From: Bombilactobacillus folatiphilus
Lineage (GTDB): Bacteria; Bacillota; Bacilli; Lactobacillales; Lactobacillaceae
DNA length: 64,000 nucleotides
NCBI RefSeq assembly: GCF_023380265.1
Contig: NZ_CP093366.1
Span: 930,001-994,000, forward strand
Reading direction: 5' to 3'
Shown in pieces: positions 9,611 to 18,688 of this stretch. Made by a program: the position numbers and the translations under genes. Position 1 is the first letter of the stretch. The number at the start of each line of letters is the position of its first letter. The notes under the pieces are model-generated. The model made no database searches. It had not been told where the DNA came from and saw nothing but the letters and a program-made list of their open reading frames with translations.

Positions 9611-10900
9611 TTAATTACGTCCTTCTTTTTTTATTTGTGCTAATAACGAAGACTGATCATTGAGATCCACTACAAATTCTTGACCGTCCGTCAAACGTTT
9701 AAGCTTAGCTTGGCCTGTTTGCAATTCATCATCACCAATTGTTAACGTAAACTTGGCTTGCAAACGATCAGCTTGCTTAAACTGTGCCTTAACTTTTTTA
9801 TTTAAATAATCTCGTTCAGCGTAAATTCCTGCTTGACGTAATTGCATCAACAATTTAGAAACTGCCAAAGAATCTGCAGAATCAACACTCACCAAATAAA
9901 CATCTGGCCCTTGTGCCTTTGGTAAATGTTGATTTTCAGCTTCTAATAACAGCATCAAACGTTCAACACCTAAGCCAAAGCCAACGCCGGAAACATCTGG
10001 TCCTCCCAATTGCTCAACCAAACCATTATAACGTCCACCAGCAATAACAGTCATTTCACGATTATCAAAAGCTGGGCTTTGCACCATGATTTCATAGATA
10101 GTGTGATTGTAATAATCCAAACCTCGAACCATGTTAGAATCAATTGTATAAGGAATTTGCAATGCATCCAATAATTGACGTACTTGTTGGAAATGCTCTG
10201 TCGCTTCTGGCGTCAAATAATCCAAAATAGACGGAGCATTCTTCACCAATTCCTGGTCCTTAGGATCTTTACTATCCAAAATTCGCAATGGATTTTTGCT
10301 CAACCGCGTTTTGGAATCAGCACTTAATTGTTCGCGTAAAGGATCCAAATAGTCTATTAATGCTTGCCGATAAGCTGTCCGTGTGGTTTGATCACCTAAT
10401 GTATTAAGTACAACTTGATAATTGTTAATCCCTAATTCATTTAAAAAATTGACCGCCATTGCAATCGTCTCGCCATCTAATTGTGGACTCTCACTGCCTA
10501 AAGCTTCCACGCCAATTTGGTGAAACTGACGTTGGCGTCCTGATTGTGGACGCTCATAACGAAACATTGGTCCTTTATACCAGACTTTATACGGACGCAC
10601 ATATTCGGGCGCAAACAGCTTATTTTCGACATAAGCCCTCACAACACCTGCTGTCCCTTCTGGTCGCAAAGCTAAATGCCGTCCCCCTTTATCTTCAAAA
10701 TCATACATTTCTTTGGAAACCACATCAGATGTGTCGCCAGAAGAACGCGCAAAAACATCGTATTGCTCAAACATTGGCGTCCTAATTTCTTGATAACGAT
10801 AATTTTTAAAAATTTTTTGTGCTGTATTTTCAACAAACTGCCACTTTTCCGATTCACTTGGTAAAATATCTACAGTTCCCTTAGGTTTTTGATATTGCAC
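9611..10900 (-). CDS. hisS: Histidyl-tRNA synthetase
   Basis: A 429-residue class II HisRS. Motif 2 lies around LALRPEGTAGVVRAY (residue 77 on), histidine-site motif VRGLDYYNHTIYEI near 258, AGGRYNGLVEQLGG near 287 and motif 3 VGFGLGVERLML near 307. A C-terminal anticodon-binding domain follows. It starts with GTG at 10900, with GGAGGA eight bases upstream. It is the first gene of the T-box controlled hisS-aspS operon. Confidence 0.98.
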   Translation of the reverse strand: MQYQKPKGTVDILPSESEKWQFVENTAQKIFKNYRYQEIRTPMFEQYDVFARSSGDTSDVVSKEMYDFEDKGGRHLALRPEGTAGVVRAYVENKLFAPEYVRPYKVWYKGPMFRYERPQSGRQRQFHQIGVEALGSESPQLDGETIAMAVNFLNELGINNYQVVLNTLGDQTTRTAYRQALIDYLDPLREQLSADSKTRLSKNPLRILDSKDPKDQELVKNAPSILDYLTPEATEHFQQVRQLLDALQIPYTIDSNMVRGLDYYNHTIYEIMVQSPAFDNREMTVIAGGRYNGLVEQLGGPDVSGVGFGLGVERLMLLLEAENQHLPKAQGPDVYLVSVDSADSLAVSKLLMQLRQAGIYAERDYLNKKVKAQFKQADRLQAKFTLTIGDDELQTGQAKLKRLTDGQEFVVDLNDQSSLLAQIKKEGRN

Positions 10901-10962
10901 TTAATTAGTCCTCCTCAATAAATATCCCAGATTGCCGTTTTACTGAACTTGATAACAAAAAA

Positions 10963-11137
10963 GCACCCTTGTCAGCCAAGGGTGCAAATCATTTACACGG
11001 TACCACCTTAATTAGTGCTGCAGTTAACGCCTGCCCAACGGATTTCAATCATAATGATACTGTCACAACGATTAATGAATACTCTCAGCCAACTATTCTC
11101 TCTGTTATAATAATCGTTCGTACACTCACGTAAATAC
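10963..11137 (-). promoter_or_regulatory. T-box leader of hisS-aspS
   Basis: The T-box core AAGGTGGTACCGTG lies on the minus strand at 11009-10996, and a terminator follows (stem arms 10986-10979 and 10970-10963, then TTTTTTG). A stem I with closing arms CGATTA/TAATCG is visible around 11120 and 11070. A CAT triplet on its 3' side could be a histidine specifier, but I have not modelled the loop. Confidence 0.88.
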
Positions 11138-11165
11138 ATATTACCATCTTCGATTAGAAATTCAA
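11138..11165 (-). promoter_or_regulatory. Promoter of the hisS T-box transcript
   Basis: Minus strand TTGAAT at 11165-11160, 16 bases, TATA-type box TAATAT at 11143-11138. Confidence 0.5.
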
Positions 11166-11235
11166 GTTAGAATGTATAGCTATTTATTTTTTATTATTAT
11201 AAGATAGTATTAATAAAATATTAGGATGTCTTGTG

Positions 11236-12567
11236 ATGTTGAAACGAATACAGCAATTATTTAACATAAAAAATTACAATTATGCAAAATTTCTCCTGAT
11301 TTTTATTTTTTTTATAACGGCTAGTTACTCGACAATCGCTGTAGCACAATCGAATCAGATGATTGTTAAAGCTAATTTTTTAAATGTTCGCATGGGTCCT
11401 AGTCTTTCGTACGATACGATTGCTCAAGTCAAGCGCGGCGAAAAATTGACAATCATTGATGAAAAAAATGATTGGTATCAAGTTCGCATTGCTGACGACA
11501 AAATCGGTTGGGTTGCTAGTTGGTTAATCAATAATAATGACGCCAACACCTCCAGTAATACTTCTGGTGTGATCAAAGCACCGAATACTAATGTACAAAA
11601 ATATCCCCAAAAAGATTCTGAAGTTTTAGGAACGCTGTCTCAGTCACAGAAAGTCAATATTGTTTATTCGCAAAATGATTGGAGCCAAATTATTTTTAAC
11701 CAAACGGTTGGTTGGATCCCCAACTCTGAATTAATTATTACTGACAAAGTTCCCGATAAGATTCAACAAAATCAAACGCAACAACAGCGCCAAACAGCCA
11801 CTAATATCCAGTCGGTTACTACTTTGCAAAACAACACGCGGATCTTTAAAAATCCTTCTACGAATGCCAAAATTATTGCGCATATTACCGATCAAACAAC
11901 TTTACCGTACTTAGGTCGTAGTGGTAAATTCTACAAAGTTAGATTAAATTCTGGCGATGAGGGCTATATTCCTAGTGGTTTAGTTTCTATTTCTGACACC
12001 AAATATGCGATAAAAACAGCAGCAACTAAACTAGCCGAAGCAACAATTGTCCTAGATGCTGGTCATGGTGGTAGTGATCCTGGCGCTTTATCCAGCAATC
12101 AAAAACACGAAGAGAAAAATTATACCATCCAAGTTGTAAAACTTTTGCAACAAAAATTACAACAAACTGGCGCAAATGTTGTTTTAACTCGTAGTCAGGA
12201 TCAAAGCGTACCTTTGGCTGATCGTGCGCGTTTAGCTAATAAATTAAATGCCGATGTCTTTATCAGCATTCATTTTGATGCCGCCTACAGCGGTCATGCT
12301 TCTGGTCTAACGACGTATTACTATTCGGGGAAAAAAGATCGGCAATTAGCCAAAAACATTAGTGCACAATTAAAAACCATGCCGCTACCTAATCGAGGCA
12401 CCCATTTTGGTAATTACGAAGTTTTACGGGAAAATGAGCAGCCGGCCATTTTAGTTGAAGGTGGCTACTTGGATAATAATAAGGATTATCAAAAAATTAA
12501 GAGCCCTAAATACCAAGCTGAATTAGCTGATGCTATTTACCAAGGATTAATTCAGCATTTTAAATAA
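11236..12567 (+). CDS. Secreted N-acetylmuramoyl-L-alanine amidase with three SH3b repeats
   Basis: A 443-residue exported cell-wall hydrolase. A signal peptide or anchor (residues about 15-38, ending STIAVAQS) leads into three bacterial SH3 wall-binding repeats (about 43-100, 112-165 and 190-250). A zinc-dependent Amidase_3 domain follows from about 268. Its metal and catalytic residues are visible: AGHGGSDPG, the glutamate in HEEKNYT, FISIHFDA, and LVEGGYLDN. It should cleave the MurNAc-L-Ala bond. ATG at 11236 is preferred over GTG at 11233 from the spacing to AGGA. It is divergent from the hisS leader and ends at a bidirectional terminator. Confidence 0.93.
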   Translation: MLKRIQQLFNIKNYNYAKFLLIFIFFITASYSTIAVAQSNQMIVKANFLNVRMGPSLSYDTIAQVKRGEKLTIIDEKNDWYQVRIADDKIGWVASWLINNNDANTSSNTSGVIKAPNTNVQKYPQKDSEVLGTLSQSQKVNIVYSQNDWSQIIFNQTVGWIPNSELIITDKVPDKIQQNQTQQQRQTATNIQSVTTLQNNTRIFKNPSTNAKIIAHITDQTTLPYLGRSGKFYKVRLNSGDEGYIPSGLVSISDTKYAIKTAATKLAEATIVLDAGHGGSDPGALSSNQKHEEKNYTIQVVKLLQQKLQQTGANVVLTRSQDQSVPLADRARLANKLNADVFISIHFDAAYSGHASGLTTYYYSGKKDRQLAKNISAQLKTMPLPNRGTHFGNYEVLRENEQPAILVEGGYLDNNKDYQKIKSPKYQAELADAIYQGLIQHFK

Positions 12568-12593
12568 AAACACAATTTTCATATCCTAGACAA

Positions 12594-12633
12594 AAAAATT
12601 GAACACCAGGCATTATCCTGAAGTTCAATTTTT
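12594..12633. terminator. Bidirectional terminator
   Basis: AAAAATTGAAC and GTTCAATTTTT arms around an 18-base loop, with A and T tracts on both sides. It serves the amidase gene (+) and the HAD gene (-), whose stop codon lies within it. Confidence 0.85.
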
Positions 12634-13264
12634 ATTTTGCAATCAATTTAGTAAGATCATCCAAATTCTTAACAATTATCTGTGCATTGGCGCTATCGTG
12701 AAAACTGTCTACATCAAAATACGCACTTGTTATCCCAGCATTATGCCCTGCTTCTACATCTAAAGAGCGATCACCAATCATTATCGTTTCCGCTTTTTCT
12801 AAACAAAAGTGTTGCATTAAATAATTTAACGCTGTGGGATCAGGCTTGCGCGGAAATGGTTGACTAGCTGTCACAAAACCACTGAACAAATCATAAATGC
12901 CTTGTTCCTTCAACAAACTCAATGCTTGATCATCTCGGTGAGTTAACAAAAAATTTTGCCCACCATTTTGTTGGATTGTCTGCAAAACACGCGGCGCATG
13001 TGGATACAATTGAACATCTTGCTGCGCTTGATGATCAAGTTTTTGATAATAGGCTTGGACCGCCGCAAATTCTTGCTGGCATTCATGCGCACAAACTTTT
13101 AAAATTTGCGTAACCGAAGTAAGCTTACTTTGACGATATAAAATTTGGCGTTCTGGACATTGTTGCCAACCAAAATATTCTGCTGTCTGCTGCAAACTTC
13201 TAACAATTCCTGCATAGGTATCTGCCAAAGTACCATCGTAATCCCACACAAAATTTTTAAACAT
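12632..13264 (-). CDS. HAD-superfamily phosphatase
   Basis: About 210 residues with all four HAD motifs: VWDYDGTLADT near the start (nucleophile aspartate), LTHRD near 105, KPDP near 137 and MIGDRSLDVEAG near 160. The cap domain between motifs I and II is helical, as in phosphoglycolate phosphatase-like enzymes; the substrate is unknown. Three in-frame ATGs exist. The one at 13264 has the best spacing to AAAGGA, and 13267 is nearly as good. The start overlaps the end of dtd, so translation is probably coupled. Confidence 0.87.
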   Translation of the reverse strand: MFKNFVWDYDGTLADTYAGIVRSLQQTAEYFGWQQCPERQILYRQSKLTSVTQILKVCAHECQQEFAAVQAYYQKLDHQAQQDVQLYPHAPRVLQTIQQNGGQNFLLTHRDDQALSLLKEQGIYDLFSGFVTASQPFPRKPDPTALNYLMQHFCLEKAETIMIGDRSLDVEAGHNAGITSAYFDVDSFHDSANAQIIVKNLDDLTKLIAK

Positions 13265-13709
13265 CATTATTTTCCTTTTCATACATTATCGTCATTGGTC
13301 CGTCATTAATGAGTTGAACCTGCATATCCGCACCAAATTGACCAGTTTGTACAGTTAAATTACTTTGCCGCAATTGCTGATTAAAATCTTCATATAATTT
13401 TTGCGCTTTTGTTGGTGCTAAAGCTTCCACAAAACTTGGTCGATTGCCCTTTTTAGTATTGGCATATAAAGTGAATTGAGAAATCGACAAAATTTCGCCC
13501 TCAACATCTGTGATCGCCAAATTAGTTTTTCCATTTTCATCTTCAAAAATTCGACTTCGTAAAATCTTCTGAGCCAAATAATCAACTTGGACGACTGTAT
13601 CGGTTAAACCAAATCCAACAAACAATAACAAGCCTCGTGAAATCCGTCCAATAACTTTTTGATCCACACTAACCTGTGCTTGCATTACTCTTTGTGCCAA
13701 TACCTTCAT
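13257..13709 (-). CDS. dtd: D-aminoacyl-tRNA deacylase
   Basis: A 150-residue DTD that hydrolyses D-amino acids (and misattached glycine) from tRNA. Family motifs are ILSISQFTLYANTKKGNRPSF (holding the SQFTL and G-x-RPSF segments, residues about 73-95) and the C-terminal NDGPMTIMYE, in which the usual GPVT reads GPMT. It sits nine bases downstream of relA, the common rel-dtd arrangement in Firmicutes. Confidence 0.95.
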   Translation of the reverse strand: MKVLAQRVMQAQVSVDQKVIGRISRGLLLFVGFGLTDTVVQVDYLAQKILRSRIFEDENGKTNLAITDVEGEILSISQFTLYANTKKGNRPSFVEALAPTKAQKLYEDFNQQLRQSNLTVQTGQFGADMQVQLINDGPMTIMYEKENNDV

Positions 13710-13717
13710 AATTCACC

Positions 13718-15943
13718 TCAATTAATAACTCTTTGAATATCATATACATCCGGAACATTCTTCAATTTATTGATAATATCTTTCAAATGTGTTAAATTGC
13801 GGACTTTAACTGACAAAGTAATATGTGCCATTCGATCAGCATCAATTCGACCATTCACTCCCGACAAAAGATTACTTTGTTTATTAACTACCTGTAAAAC
13901 ATCCGTTAACAATCCGTTTCGATTATAACCAAAAATCTCTAACTTAACGATATAACTATGCTGCCGAATATTGCCCCACTGAGCTTCAATTAAACGACTA
14001 GATTCATCTTCATTCTGGAGATTGGGGCAAGTTTGGCGGTGAATTGTAATTCCACGGCCCTTGGTAATATAACCCACAATTTTATCACCTGGGATAGGCG
14101 TACAACATTTCCCCATATGAATTAACAAGTTATCTGCACCTAAAATATTAATCTCACGATCTTCTGTTTCATTATTTGGCGTTGATAGTTCTGCATCGCT
14201 ATTACCGTCATCATTGTGATGTGCATCACGCATAATTTGCTGCTCGAGCTCTTGCTGCTTTTGCAATTCTTGCTTTTTGCGATCGTTTTCGGTCAAGCGA
14301 TTAACAACGCCAATTGTCGAAATTTCACCGTACCCTACCGTCGCCAATAGTTCGTCTTCATTGTCAAAATTATAGCGTTCCAACACACTTTGCAGACTTT
14401 TCTTATTTAAATAATTCTTTGGTGCCAGATTACGGTCTAATAATTCACGTTCAAGTTTATTACGACCCAGCTCAATATTATTTTGACGATCAACACTTTT
14501 GAAATAACGTTTAATTTTATTACGAGCTCGCGTTGTATAAACTAAATTTTCCCAATCTGGGCTAGGAGTAGCATTACTTTGCGTCAACAACTCAACTAAA
14601 TCACCATTCCGCAATTTATAATCCAACGGCACCATCTTGCCATTAACCTTGACACCAATTGTATGATTGCCCACTTCGGTATGCACCTGATACGCGAAAT
14701 CTAATGGAATGGAACCCTTAGGCAACTCCAAAACTTCACCTTTTGGCGTAAAGACATAAACCCGATCACTAAAAATGTCACCCTTAACACTTTGCATAAA
14801 ATCAGCATCATTAGTGGTTTCTTCTTGGATTTCCATGATTTCTCGAAAAACATCAATTTGCTGATCATTTTGATCCAGCTGAATAGCCGATTTAGTACCT
14901 TCTTTATACGCCCAGTGCGCAGCAACCCCAAATTCAGCGATTTGATGCATATCATATGTCCGAATCTGAACCTCTAACGGGCGTCCGTGTGGTCCCATCA
15001 CCGTAGTATGCAACGATTGATAGCCATTAACCTTGGGTACAGCAATATAATCTTTAAATCGTCCTGGCATGGGCTTCCATTGTGCGTGAATATTGCCCAG
15101 AACGCTGTAACAATCCTGAACTGAATTGACCATCACCCGAATCGCCAGCAGATCATACAGTTCTTCAAAGCGCTTATGCTTTTCCTGCATCTTCTTATAA
15201 ATTGAATAAATATGCTTAGCACGACCACTAATATCATAATGCAAGTGAAGTTGATCAATATTGTTCTTCACTTTTTGCACGGCTTCTTGAATATAAGCTT
15301 CCCGCTGTGTCCGCTTAGAATTCATCAAATGAACAATCCGATAATATTGCTGCGGATTCAAGTAGCGTAAAGATAGATCTTCCAGTTCCCATTTAATCGT
15401 ACTGATTCCCAAACGATCAGCCAACGGCGCATAAATTTCTAAAGTCTCATTCGCAATTCGATACTGCTTATCAGGACGCAAATAATTCAAAGTGCGCATA
15501 TTGTTTAAACGATCGGCCAACTTAACCATAATCACACGCATATCTTTGGCTGTCGCTAACAACATTTTACGATGATTAGCCGCTAGTAATTCTTGATGTG
15601 ACTTATATTTATATTTTGAAATTTTCGTAACACCTTCAACAATATTGCAAACATCATCACCAAATAATTCTCGAATATCTGCTGACACAATCTTGGTATC
15701 TTCGACCACATCATGCAAAAAACCTGCCGAAACCGTATCTGGATCCATTTTTAATTGAGCCAAAATGGCCGCTACTTGAATCGGATGTACAATATAAGCT
15801 TCGCCAGAAGCACGTTTTTGATCCTGATGGACATAATCCGCCATTTCATAAGCCTTTTTAATATAAGAGACATGTCTGTCATTCATATATTGTGAACATA
15901 AATCAAAAACTTCATCTGCTGTATAAACTTTTTCTTTCGACAA
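13718..15943 (-). CDS. relA: Bifunctional (p)ppGpp synthetase/hydrolase
   Basis: A 741-residue Rel protein that makes and degrades the stringent-response alarmone. An intact HD hydrolase domain is present (AGFLHDVVEDT near residue 72), so it should be bifunctional. The synthetase domain follows (about 230-350, with RFKDYIAVPKVNGYQSLHTT), then TGS (VYVFTPKGEVLELPKGSIPLDFAY, about 395), a zinc-finger/helical region and a C-terminal ACT domain. It starts with TTG, with GAAGGTG seven bases upstream. Confidence 0.96.
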   Translation of the reverse strand: MSKEKVYTADEVFDLCSQYMNDRHVSYIKKAYEMADYVHQDQKRASGEAYIVHPIQVAAILAQLKMDPDTVSAGFLHDVVEDTKIVSADIRELFGDDVCNIVEGVTKISKYKYKSHQELLAANHRKMLLATAKDMRVIMVKLADRLNNMRTLNYLRPDKQYRIANETLEIYAPLADRLGISTIKWELEDLSLRYLNPQQYYRIVHLMNSKRTQREAYIQEAVQKVKNNIDQLHLHYDISGRAKHIYSIYKKMQEKHKRFEELYDLLAIRVMVNSVQDCYSVLGNIHAQWKPMPGRFKDYIAVPKVNGYQSLHTTVMGPHGRPLEVQIRTYDMHQIAEFGVAAHWAYKEGTKSAIQLDQNDQQIDVFREIMEIQEETTNDADFMQSVKGDIFSDRVYVFTPKGEVLELPKGSIPLDFAYQVHTEVGNHTIGVKVNGKMVPLDYKLRNGDLVELLTQSNATPSPDWENLVYTTRARNKIKRYFKSVDRQNNIELGRNKLERELLDRNLAPKNYLNKKSLQSVLERYNFDNEDELLATVGYGEISTIGVVNRLTENDRKKQELQKQQELEQQIMRDAHHNDDGNSDAELSTPNNETEDREINILGADNLLIHMGKCCTPIPGDKIVGYITKGRGITIHRQTCPNLQNEDESSRLIEAQWGNIRQHSYIVKLEIFGYNRNGLLTDVLQVVNKQSNLLSGVNGRIDADRMAHITLSVKVRNLTHLKDIINKLKNVPDVYDIQRVIN

Positions 15944-15971
15944 TGTTTTTCACCTTCATTTACTCATAATT

Positions 15972-16319
15972 TTAGTCGCTCAATTTATGAGTTAATAAAA
16001 AAGCCAAATATTCAACTAGTAGGTACAACACAACTAATAAATAAGCGTAAAAGCTCGTTAAATAACGCAACAAAACTAACACCAAAAAAATAACAGGCAA
16101 AATTCCAAAAGTCCATTTAGGTTGTTGCGTCTTTTTAATCCAATGTCCAAATAAAGCCGCTAAACATAAATTTAAGACTAAAAATGACAATCCCACTCGC
16201 CAAGCTTTACCAACTTTAAAAGCGCTCATCATTAATGGAACAAGCATTGTTAATACAATCGTTAATAAAATAATCTTACAATATGGTGAATTCCAAAACT
16301 TTACAATATTCTTTTTCAC
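15972..16319 (-). CDS. Small four-helix membrane protein
   Basis: A 115-residue protein with about four hydrophobic segments (about residues 15-33, 42-58, 69-86 and 89-108) separated by short basic loops. I do not recognise its family with certainty; length and layout resemble the DUF3397-type membrane proteins of Firmicutes. It starts with GTG two bases after the rsmE stop and lies between rsmE and relA in the same operon. No function can be read. Confidence 0.7.
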   Translation of the reverse strand: MKKNIVKFWNSPYCKIILLTIVLTMLVPLMMSAFKVGKAWRVGLSFLVLNLCLAALFGHWIKKTQQPKWTFGILPVIFLVLVLLRYLTSFYAYLLVVLYLLVEYLAFLLTHKLSD

Positions 16320-16320
16320 G

Positions 16321-17073
16321 TTAATATTCCTTATTTAATTCAATCTGATATGATAATGCACTCAAAAAATACAAGGGTGCTGTTTCAGCACGCAAAATGC
16401 GTGGACCTAAACCACAACTAGTATATTTATTTTGCCTCAATTGAGCAATTTCTTCAACATTAAAACCACCTTCTGGTCCAAATAAACAAATCAGTGAAGC
16501 CTGCGGAGGTACTTGTTGTAAAGTTTGGGCTAACTGAGCAATTTCTCCTTGCTTAGCTGCCTCTTCGTATGCCACCAAACGATAATCTGCACGGTAATCC
16601 AATAACTGTGCCCAATTGAAATAACTCACTTCTGGAATGAACAAACGTTGCGACTGCGCAGCTGCGGCGGTGACAATTTCCTGTAGTCGTGCAATTTTCT
16701 TAGCTTGAACATTTTTTTTCCACTTCATAATTGAATATCGTGATTCAAAAAAAATCATCTTCGTAGCACCCAATTCCGTAGCTTTTTGGGCAATTAACTC
16801 AACTTTATCTTTTTTAGACAAAGCACAAGCCACCGTTACTTGCACAGGTAATTCCGTCTGACGTCGACTTTTAGCTTGTAAACGCACCACGAAATTTTTT
16901 GTAGTAATCTGTTCTACCGTTGCTAAAAAAGTTTGTTGTTGTGCATCAACTAACCAGAACTGTGATTTTTCCTGAAAATGCAAAACCCTAATCAAATGTT
17001 GATAATATGAATCGCCCAACTCTAATTGCTGCTCATCTGGTGCTAGTATATGTGACCAAAAGACTTGTTGCAT
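16321..17073 (-). CDS. rsmE: 16S rRNA (uracil-1498-N3)-methyltransferase
   Basis: A 250-residue SPOUT methyltransferase that modifies U1498 of 16S rRNA. The N-terminal PUA-like part includes QHLIRVLHF. The knotted C-terminal domain has FGPEGGFNVEEI (about 198) and LGPRILRAETAPLYFLSAL (about 222), the SAM-binding knot. The ATG at 17073, with GGAG upstream, gives the family N-terminus. An open frame extending upstream lies inside prmA. It pairs with prmA just upstream, a common arrangement. Confidence 0.94.
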   Translation of the reverse strand: MQQVFWSHILAPDEQQLELGDSYYQHLIRVLHFQEKSQFWLVDAQQQTFLATVEQITTKNFVVRLQAKSRRQTELPVQVTVACALSKKDKVELIAQKATELGATKMIFFESRYSIMKWKKNVQAKKIARLQEIVTAAAAQSQRLFIPEVSYFNWAQLLDYRADYRLVAYEEAAKQGEIAQLAQTLQQVPPQASLICLFGPEGGFNVEEIAQLRQNKYTSCGLGPRILRAETAPLYFLSALSYQIELNKEY

Positions 17074-17074
17074 C

Positions 17075-17938
17075 TTAATCCAGCTCCTTTTGGGCAATGA
17101 TGCAACCCCAACCATCTAAAGTTAAAGTTTGCAAAACTACAAAGGGTTGTTGTGAAATCAACGATGTTAGGTGATCTATTTGCTCCACCAAGAAACCAGA
17201 CAAAATAATATAACCAGCTGACTGGACATGACTGGCCAATTGCGGCAATAAAGCTACTAACGGTTCTAGTAACATATTAGCTGTTACCACAGAAGCTGTT
17301 TGATCAATCCCATCTAACAATGAATTTTGCTGGACTGTGAATGTCGCATTCAATTGATTTAACTGAAAATTATCTCGCGCAACTTGCACGGCTTCCGATG
17401 AAATATCATAACCATAAAGTTGTTTTATACCTAATTTAGCAGCCGCAATTGCTAGAATACCGGTTCCGGTCCCAACATCAATTAGTGATTTTTGATCATC
17501 TACATAAATTTCTAAGGCTTGCAGACATAATTTAGTCGTCGGGTGCTCACCTGTTCCAAAAGATTCCTGTGGTCGCATCAAAATTTCTGTTGGCTGTGGC
17601 GTTGCTGTGGTTTGCCAAGCAGGAACTATGCGTAAAAAGTGGGTTACAGCTACTGGCTGATAATACTGCTGCCACTGTTTTCCCCAATGCATATCCACAT
17701 TTTCTTGAATTTGTAAATGATATTGCTGAGCATTTAGGCCCCATGTACTAAACTGATCAGCCAACTCTTGACACCACTGCTTTGTTAATTGCTGTGCTGG
17801 TAAATAAATTGCTAAACCTTGGTCATTGGGCAGATTCTCAATTCCTAAAATTTGTTGTGCGATTAAAACACTACTAATTAACTCAAAATTTTGCGGTTCG
17901 GTTAAAATCGCTAGCCGATTCCATTTTTCATCACTCAT
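17075..17938 (-). CDS. prmA: Ribosomal protein L11 methyltransferase
   Basis: A 287-residue class I SAM methyltransferase that trimethylates ribosomal protein L11. Motif I DVGTGTGILAIAAAKLG lies near residue 160, and the catalytic-loop TANMLLEPLV near 232 corresponds to the family NILxxPL. The N-terminal WNRLAILTEPQNFELIS is the substrate-recognition domain. It is first or second in the prmA-rsmE-relA-dtd operon; its start overlaps the upstream small gene by eight bases. Confidence 0.93.
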   Translation of the reverse strand: MSDEKWNRLAILTEPQNFELISSVLIAQQILGIENLPNDQGLAIYLPAQQLTKQWCQELADQFSTWGLNAQQYHLQIQENVDMHWGKQWQQYYQPVAVTHFLRIVPAWQTTATPQPTEILMRPQESFGTGEHPTTKLCLQALEIYVDDQKSLIDVGTGTGILAIAAAKLGIKQLYGYDISSEAVQVARDNFQLNQLNATFTVQQNSLLDGIDQTASVVTANMLLEPLVALLPQLASHVQSAGYIILSGFLVEQIDHLTSLISQQPFVVLQTLTLDGWGCIIAQKELD

Positions 17939-18110
17939 TTACATGATCCTTACTTGAATTTTTTTTACCATCTTGATATTTTTTAACCAAATGGTCAAAA
18001 CGTCGTTGTGTTGCCAACATCTGATCATCATCAAGTGCAGTCCGTGATAACAATTTTGCAAAATCTTGTTGCTGTAAATCTATCTTATGATGTTTGTGTG
18101 TATTAAACAT
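17931..18110 (-). CDS. Small hypothetical protein upstream of prmA
   Basis: A 59-residue, charged, helical-looking soluble protein (MFNTHKHHKIDLQQQDFAKL...). Its stop overlaps the prmA start, suggesting coupling. The start at ATG 18110 follows GGTG with suitable spacing; an earlier in-frame GTG is part of that site. I do not recognise the family. Confidence 0.6.
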   Translation of the reverse strand: MFNTHKHHKIDLQQQDFAKLLSRTALDDDQMLATQRRFDHLVKKYQDGKKNSSKDHVNE

Positions 18111-18181
18111 TTTTATCACCTAAAAACCAAATTATAGTCATGTTAAAATTATAAAATAATCTACACTAAAGGAGAACAACT

Positions 18182-18688
18182 ATGTCAAAAAAGAAACGTT
18201 TATCAAAAACCTTAGTCGAAAAAATCTTAGATAAAAACCAGATTGCATACCAATCAGTCACTTTTGCTACTCAAAAACAAGGCGATGTTCAACAAATTAG
18301 CCCTGAACAAACAACCACACCACAAACTATTTACAAAACATTAGTTTTAGATGGTAATAAAACTGGTCCCCTTGTTGGCGTCATTCCATTGAATAAACAC
18401 TTGAGTTATAAGCTTTTAGCCCAAGCCTCTCAAAATAAAAAAGTCGCCATGGTACCCTTAAAAAAATTAAAACAAACTTCTGGCTTTGAACATGGCGCAA
18501 ATAGTCCAATTGGCATTCGTGAACAGCATAATTACCCGATATACTTTGATTCACAAGCCCAAATTGATCAACAAATTACTATTTCGGCTGGTAAAATTGG
18601 TCGCTCGGTAACTGTTGATATCAAAGATGTACTTTCCTTAGTTGATGGTCATTTAGCATCATTGTCCGTCGATAGCCCCGAAGATTGA
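18182..18688 (+). CDS. YbaK/EbsC family aminoacyl-tRNA deacylase
   Basis: A 168-residue YbaK/EbsC-type protein, expected to hydrolyse Cys-tRNA(Pro) or related misacylated tRNA in trans. The core reads KTLVLDGNKTGPLVGVIPLN (about 55-75) and KKVAMVPLKKLKQTSGFEHGANSPIG (about 90-115), with the conserved K and GxxSP-type loop. It has a strong GGAG upstream. Its last 40 bases overlap the convergent membrane glycosyltransferase gene on the other strand. Confidence 0.9.
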   Translation: MSKKKRLSKTLVEKILDKNQIAYQSVTFATQKQGDVQQISPEQTTTPQTIYKTLVLDGNKTGPLVGVIPLNKHLSYKLLAQASQNKKVAMVPLKKLKQTSGFEHGANSPIGIREQHNYPIYFDSQAQIDQQITISAGKIGRSVTVDIKDVLSLVDGHLASLSVDSPED

